Assembly: GCA_005787645.1 (NCBI GenBank)
Contig: SYAM01000074.1
Coordinates: forward strand, 1-7,025
Direction: 5' to 3'
Length of the DNA: 7,025 bases
Origin: Actinomycetota bacterium
GTDB lineage: Bacteria > Actinomycetota > Actinomycetes > Nanopelagicales > Nanopelagicaceae
This document shows positions 5,729 through 7,025 of this stretch, in pieces. The notes beneath the pieces are model-generated. The model did not search any database. It was not told the DNA's origin and was given only the letters and a program-made list of their open reading frames with translations. The stretch's first letter is position 1. Each line of letters starts with the position of its first letter. The position numbers were made by a program, and so were the translations under genes.

Positions 5729-6601
5729 ATGAAGGTGAAATCACTTGAAGTTTCGTATTTCCAATCGATTCTCACCGGAATTCTTCAGGGCTTCTCCGAG
5801 TTGTTTCCTATTTCCAGCCTTGGGCACTCTGTCTTGGTGCCTGCATGGATTGGAGGAAGTTGGGAAGAGTTCCTCACCAATGAAACTTCCGGGGAGTCAC
5901 CTTATTTGTTGATGATTATCGCCCTACATCTTGCCAGTTCACTTACCTTGCTCTGGTTCTTCCGTGACCGATGGCTCGTACTGATTAAGGCATTCTTTAC
6001 CAGCATGAAGAATAGAAGAGTTTCAAATGCTTCAGAGCAACTAATCTGGAAGATAATCCTGGCAACCATTCCGGTAGGCGTACTAGGAGTTCTCTTCCAA
6101 GACCAAGTTGGTGAACTTTTCAGTGATCCTTATGCTGTAGGGGCATTCCTCTTTCTCAACGGTTTACTACTAGTCACCATTGAAGTCTACAAAAAATCAC
6201 GAATTGCCAGGGAGCTTGCCGATACGGAAAAAATTGGAAATGGCCAAGCCTTGGTTATAGGAATCGCACAATCAGCTGCGCTCTTTCCAGGAATTAGTCG
6301 CTTTGGGATCACGATGTCAGCAGGATTGGCTCGAGGACTATCCCATTCGGCAGCATCGGATTTTGCTTTTCTTATCGCTACACCAGTGATTATCGGTGCG
6401 AGTATTTTGAAACTCCCAAAACTCTTCGATCCGGAGATATCTCACATTCTAGGACCAGTTCTTATTGGTTCATTTGTCTCAGCGATCTGCACCTACCTCT
6501 CTATCGCTTTCTTAGTTCGTTGGTTTAAAACGCACACCCTCTATCCTTTCGCAATTTACTCTCTGATAATCGGCGCTCTCTCTTTTTGGCGATTCTCATG
6601 A
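5729..6601 (+). CDS. uppP: Undecaprenyl-diphosphate phosphatase, BacA/UppP family, SSLGH variant
   Basis: A membrane phosphatase that converts undecaprenyl diphosphate to the monophosphate, recycling the lipid carrier for peptidoglycan and other envelope polymers; family members can confer bacitracin tolerance. Of 290 residues (family about 260-290), the (E/Q)XXXE block is Q20 to E24 within GILQGFSELFPISSLGH, and H33 is present. The second signature is FPGISRFGIT (186-195), with the arginine R191 kept. It differs from the textbook forms SSSGH (L at 31) and PGxSRSGAT (F and I at 192 and 194); I recall SSLGHSVLVPA from many actinobacterial UppP-like proteins, so this is probably a clade feature. 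About eight membrane segments are expected. Coordinates use the ATG; the GTG at 5735 (288 residues, MKSLEVSYFQ) may be the real start. The final TGA overlaps the next gene's ATG. Confidence 0.92.
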   Translation: MKVKSLEVSYFQSILTGILQGFSELFPISSLGHSVLVPAWIGGSWEEFLTNETSGESPYLLMIIALHLASSLTLLWFFRDRWLVLIKAFFTSMKNRRVSNASEQLIWKIILATIPVGVLGVLFQDQVGELFSDPYAVGAFLFLNGLLLVTIEVYKKSRIARELADTEKIGNGQALVIGIAQSAALFPGISRFGITMSAGLARGLSHSAASDFAFLIATPVIIGASILKLPKLFDPEISHILGPVLIGSFVSAICTYLSIAFLVRWFKTHTLYPFAIYSLIIGALSFWRFS

Positions 6602-7025
6602 TTGGCACGTTGGTTAATGTTTTAACAATTATCTTAGGAACCTTCATTGGAGTGGCGGTTGGATCTAAGATTCCCAATAAGACGCGAACTCTCATCACCG
6701 ATGCGCTTGGTCTGGTCACCTTCATAAGTGGCGCGAGCGCATGTACTGCTCTCTGGAATAGTTCATATGTGAAGGCAGTAGGTTCAGGCAAGCCGATCTT
6801 GATCACGCTCGGTGCATTACTCATTGGCGGAGTACTTGGATCCCTGCTTCGAATAGAAGAGCGACTAGACAGAGTGGGAGAGGTTCTCAAGCGCCGTTTT
6901 GCTCGTGAAGGTGACTCGGATTTCGTTACCGGCTTCGTGACTGCTTCGCTGATCTTTGTTATCGGGCCGATGGCTATTTTGGGAAGCATCAGCGATGGAT
7001 TAGGTAACGGGAATGAATTGTTGAT
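6598..7025 (+). CDS. DUF554 (YdfK/YqgA-like) membrane protein, 3'-truncated by window edge
   Basis: Starts at an ATG overlapping the uppP stop by four bases (ATGA) and stays open to the window end; 142 residues are visible of about 230 expected. The N-terminus MIGTLVNVLTIILGTFIGVA, the segment LGALLIGGVLGSLLRIEERL (71-90) and the block FVTGFVTASLIFVIGPMAIL (109-128) followed by GSISDGL are hallmarks of DUF554 proteins. These have several membrane helices and no settled function. There is no separate promoter or Shine-Dalgarno sequence, so translation is probably coupled to uppP. Coupling makes a role near the cell-envelope lipid carrier conceivable, but that rests on position alone. Confidence 0.88.
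   Translation, partial: MIGTLVNVLTIILGTFIGVAVGSKIPNKTRTLITDALGLVTFISGASACTALWNSSYVKAVGSGKPILITLGALLIGGVLGSLLRIEERLDRVGEVLKRRFAREGDSDFVTGFVTASLIFVIGPMAILGSISDGLGNGNELL

Noticed and set aside
6525..6989. Minus-strand open frame opposite the uppP end and DUF554
   Set aside because: The plus strand holds two recognisable coding sequences with a 4-base overlap; the minus frame has no motif.

Overview
The window looks like ordinary chromosome from an actinobacterium of moderate GC (roughly half G+C by eye). The evidence is the long-form HisG ending in an ACT-like domain, an SerB with tandem ACT domains, an actinobacterial-type uracil-DNA glycosylase, an orphan ModF/YlmA-like ATPase next to serB, and a UppP with the 'PISSLGHSVLVPA' signature I associate with Actinobacteria. 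A low-GC freshwater lineage such as Nanopelagicales would fit, but that is inference. I see no rRNA, tRNA, CRISPR array, insertion sequence or phage gene.

Layout, left to right. Positions 3-692 (+) hold the 3' three-quarters of hisG, cut by the window edge. It converges on serB (1863-694, -), with a single base between the two stop codons. serB diverges across 87 bp from a two-gene unit (+): an orphan ABC ATPase (1951-2727) and ung (2737-3375), 9 bp apart. ung ends in a perfect 17-bp hairpin (3376-3417) that works as a terminator on both strands, because an AzgA-type purine permease (4932-3457, -) arrives from the other side. Upstream of the permease lies a 114-bp gap with possible leader structure, then a YczE-family membrane protein (about 5703-5047, -). 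That gene is divergent from uppP (5729-6601, +), with only about 25-31 bp between the start codons. uppP overlaps a DUF554/YdfK-like membrane protein gene by 4 bases (ATGA); the latter starts at 6598 and runs off the right edge.

The genes do not form one pathway. hisG and serB belong to histidine and serine synthesis, ung to DNA repair, the permease to purine-base salvage, and uppP to recycling of the cell-wall lipid carrier. The ABC ATPase, YczE-like and DUF554 proteins have no firmly known role.

I found no convincing new multi-gene system. The points most worth a second look are: (1) a recurring TANNNT box 6-8 nt upstream of start codons that lack Shine-Dalgarno sequences, suggesting leaderless transcripts; (2) the very tight divergent yczE-like/uppP start region, where two such boxes lie 6 bp apart; (3) translational coupling of uppP to an uncharacterised membrane protein; and (4) alternative base pairing upstream of the purine permease.
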